DNA from: Christensenella sp. UBA7707
Lineage (GTDB): Bacteria; Bacillota; Clostridia; Christensenellales; CAG-138
Reading direction: 5' to 3'
Assembly (NCBI GenBank): GCA_002482435.1
Contig: DLFZ01000075.1
Coordinates: 1 to 13,613 of the forward strand
Length of the DNA stretch: 13,613 bases
Below, piece by piece: positions 13,161 to 13,613 of the stretch. Both the position numbers and the translations under genes were made by a program. The first letter of the stretch is position 1; the number at the start of each line of letters is the position of its first letter. The notes beneath the pieces were generated by a model, which had not been told where the DNA came from, made no database searches, and saw only the letters and a program-made list of their open reading frames with translations.

Positions 13161-13198
13161 GTAAACGAAAACTGCCCCGCGGTCAATCGGCGCGGGGC
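13161..13198 (-). terminator. Intrinsic terminator of the PHP-domain gene
   Basis: GCCCCGCG and CGCGGGGC (13174-13181 and 13191-13198) form an 8-bp GC-rich stem with a nine-base loop. On the minus strand it is followed by TTTTCGTTT. It separates the PHP gene from the methyltransferase gene. Confidence 0.8.
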
Positions 13199-13219
13199 GG
13201 ATACTTTTGTTTGAGAAAA

Positions 13220-13613
13220 TCAATCCTGCTTTTTGCTGATAAGGTAGCTTAAAAGCGCCTCCGCGCTTTTTTCCGCGGCGGGAAGGAAAAACTGCCGCTC
13301 CGAAATATCCTCTAGGCAATGCGCGTCCGAGGAGTACAGCACATGGTAGGGAGAAAGATCAAGGGTTTGGGGCGGTAAAACTGCGTGCATCAGTTCCACC
13401 GATGAAAACGAGGGGCTTTCGGGCATAAAGCCCAAAAGGTAGAGAAGCGAATTCGCGGTGCGGTTGATGTGCGCGGGCACGCTTACACCCCCGTGTTGGA
13501 GGCAAAGCGCGTGCAGTTCGTCGAGTGAAAGGCTGCTCGACTGGATCAAAAGCCTGGGTTCGTGGCGCACAAGCTCGTCGTTTTCGTCGAGCACAGCCTG
13601 CTCCCCAAAAAAA
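13220..13613 (-). CDS. PHP-domain phosphoesterase (N-terminal part outside window)
   Basis: This is the C-terminal 130 or so residues of a PHP (polymerase and histidinol phosphatase) domain protein, a metal-dependent phosphoesterase fold. The frame is open to the window edge and reads FFGEQAVLDENDELV before the internal GTG at 13594, so that GTG is not the start. GGVSVPAHINR supplies a metal-binding histidine. LGFMP follows, and YSSDAHCLEDISER near the end has the Asp-His pair typical of the family. From memory this layout matches a clostridial PHP protein often encoded near [FeFe]-hydrogenase or redox genes. That context lies outside the window and is not shown here. Confidence 0.85.
   Translation of the reverse strand, partial: FFGEQAVLDENDELVRHEPRLLIQSSSLSLDELHALCLQHGGVSVPAHINRTANSLLYLLGFMPESPSFSSVELMHAVLPPQTLDLSPYHVLYSSDAHCLEDISERQFFLPAAEKSAEALLSYLISKKQD

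Noticed and set aside
1..13613. CRISPR array, insertion sequence, prophage or tRNA
   Set aside because: I saw no regularly spaced repeats, transposase-like or phage-like proteins, or tRNA-like folds. Genes are densely packed core functions with consistent codon use.

Overview
The window looks like ordinary chromosomal core sequence from a monoderm member of the Clostridia. The evidence is strong GGAGG-type ribosome binding sites, sigma-A-like promoters (TTGAAA-17-TATAAT before lgt), a Bacillus/Clostridium-type LexA box (GAAC-N4-GTTC), a maf/mreBCD/PBP2 neighbourhood and a PHP-domain protein of a type I associate with clostridial genomes. The GC-richness, judged by eye, would suit a gut lineage such as Christensenellales, but that placement is a weak inference. 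I see no mobile element, tRNA, rRNA or CRISPR array, and no stretch over 300 bases lacks a gene.

Layout. (1) 1-1635, plus strand: the 3' part of a cysteine desulfurase gene, translationally coupled (TAATG) to a TtcA-family tRNA thiolase. This is a sulfur donor and sulfur-transfer pair, and it ends at a hairpin terminator. (2) 1692-2276, minus strand: Maf nucleotide pyrophosphatase, transcribed away from the next block. (3) 2428-7696, plus strand: the cell elongation block mreB, mreC, mreD and a class B penicillin-binding protein (PBP2-like). A good internal promoter lies before mreC, overlapping a 10-bp hairpin, and a strong terminator ends the block. (4) 7843-9048, plus strand: a Y-family translesion polymerase with its own promoter and a LexA box at the expected transcription start. 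(5) 9176-12214, plus strand: a tight operon of lgt (lipoprotein diacylglyceryl transferase, with an acidic cysteine-bearing tail), pncB (nicotinate phosphoribosyltransferase) and an unrecognised lipoprotein, ended by an 11-bp perfect hairpin. (6) 12284-13613, minus strand: an orphan class I SAM methyltransferase, and upstream of it the 3' part of a PHP-domain phosphoesterase gene with its own terminator.

How the genes work together. MreB filaments, MreC, MreD and the transpeptidase form the lateral-wall (elongasome) machinery. No RodA, RadC or MinCD gene lies in the window. The Lgt enzyme would lipidate the lipoprotein encoded two genes downstream. I found no clearly novel system. The points most worth a second look are the mreB-mreC spacer, the Lgt tail, a large insertion in the PBP2 transpeptidase domain, the SOS-controlled polymerase and the uncharacterised lipoprotein.
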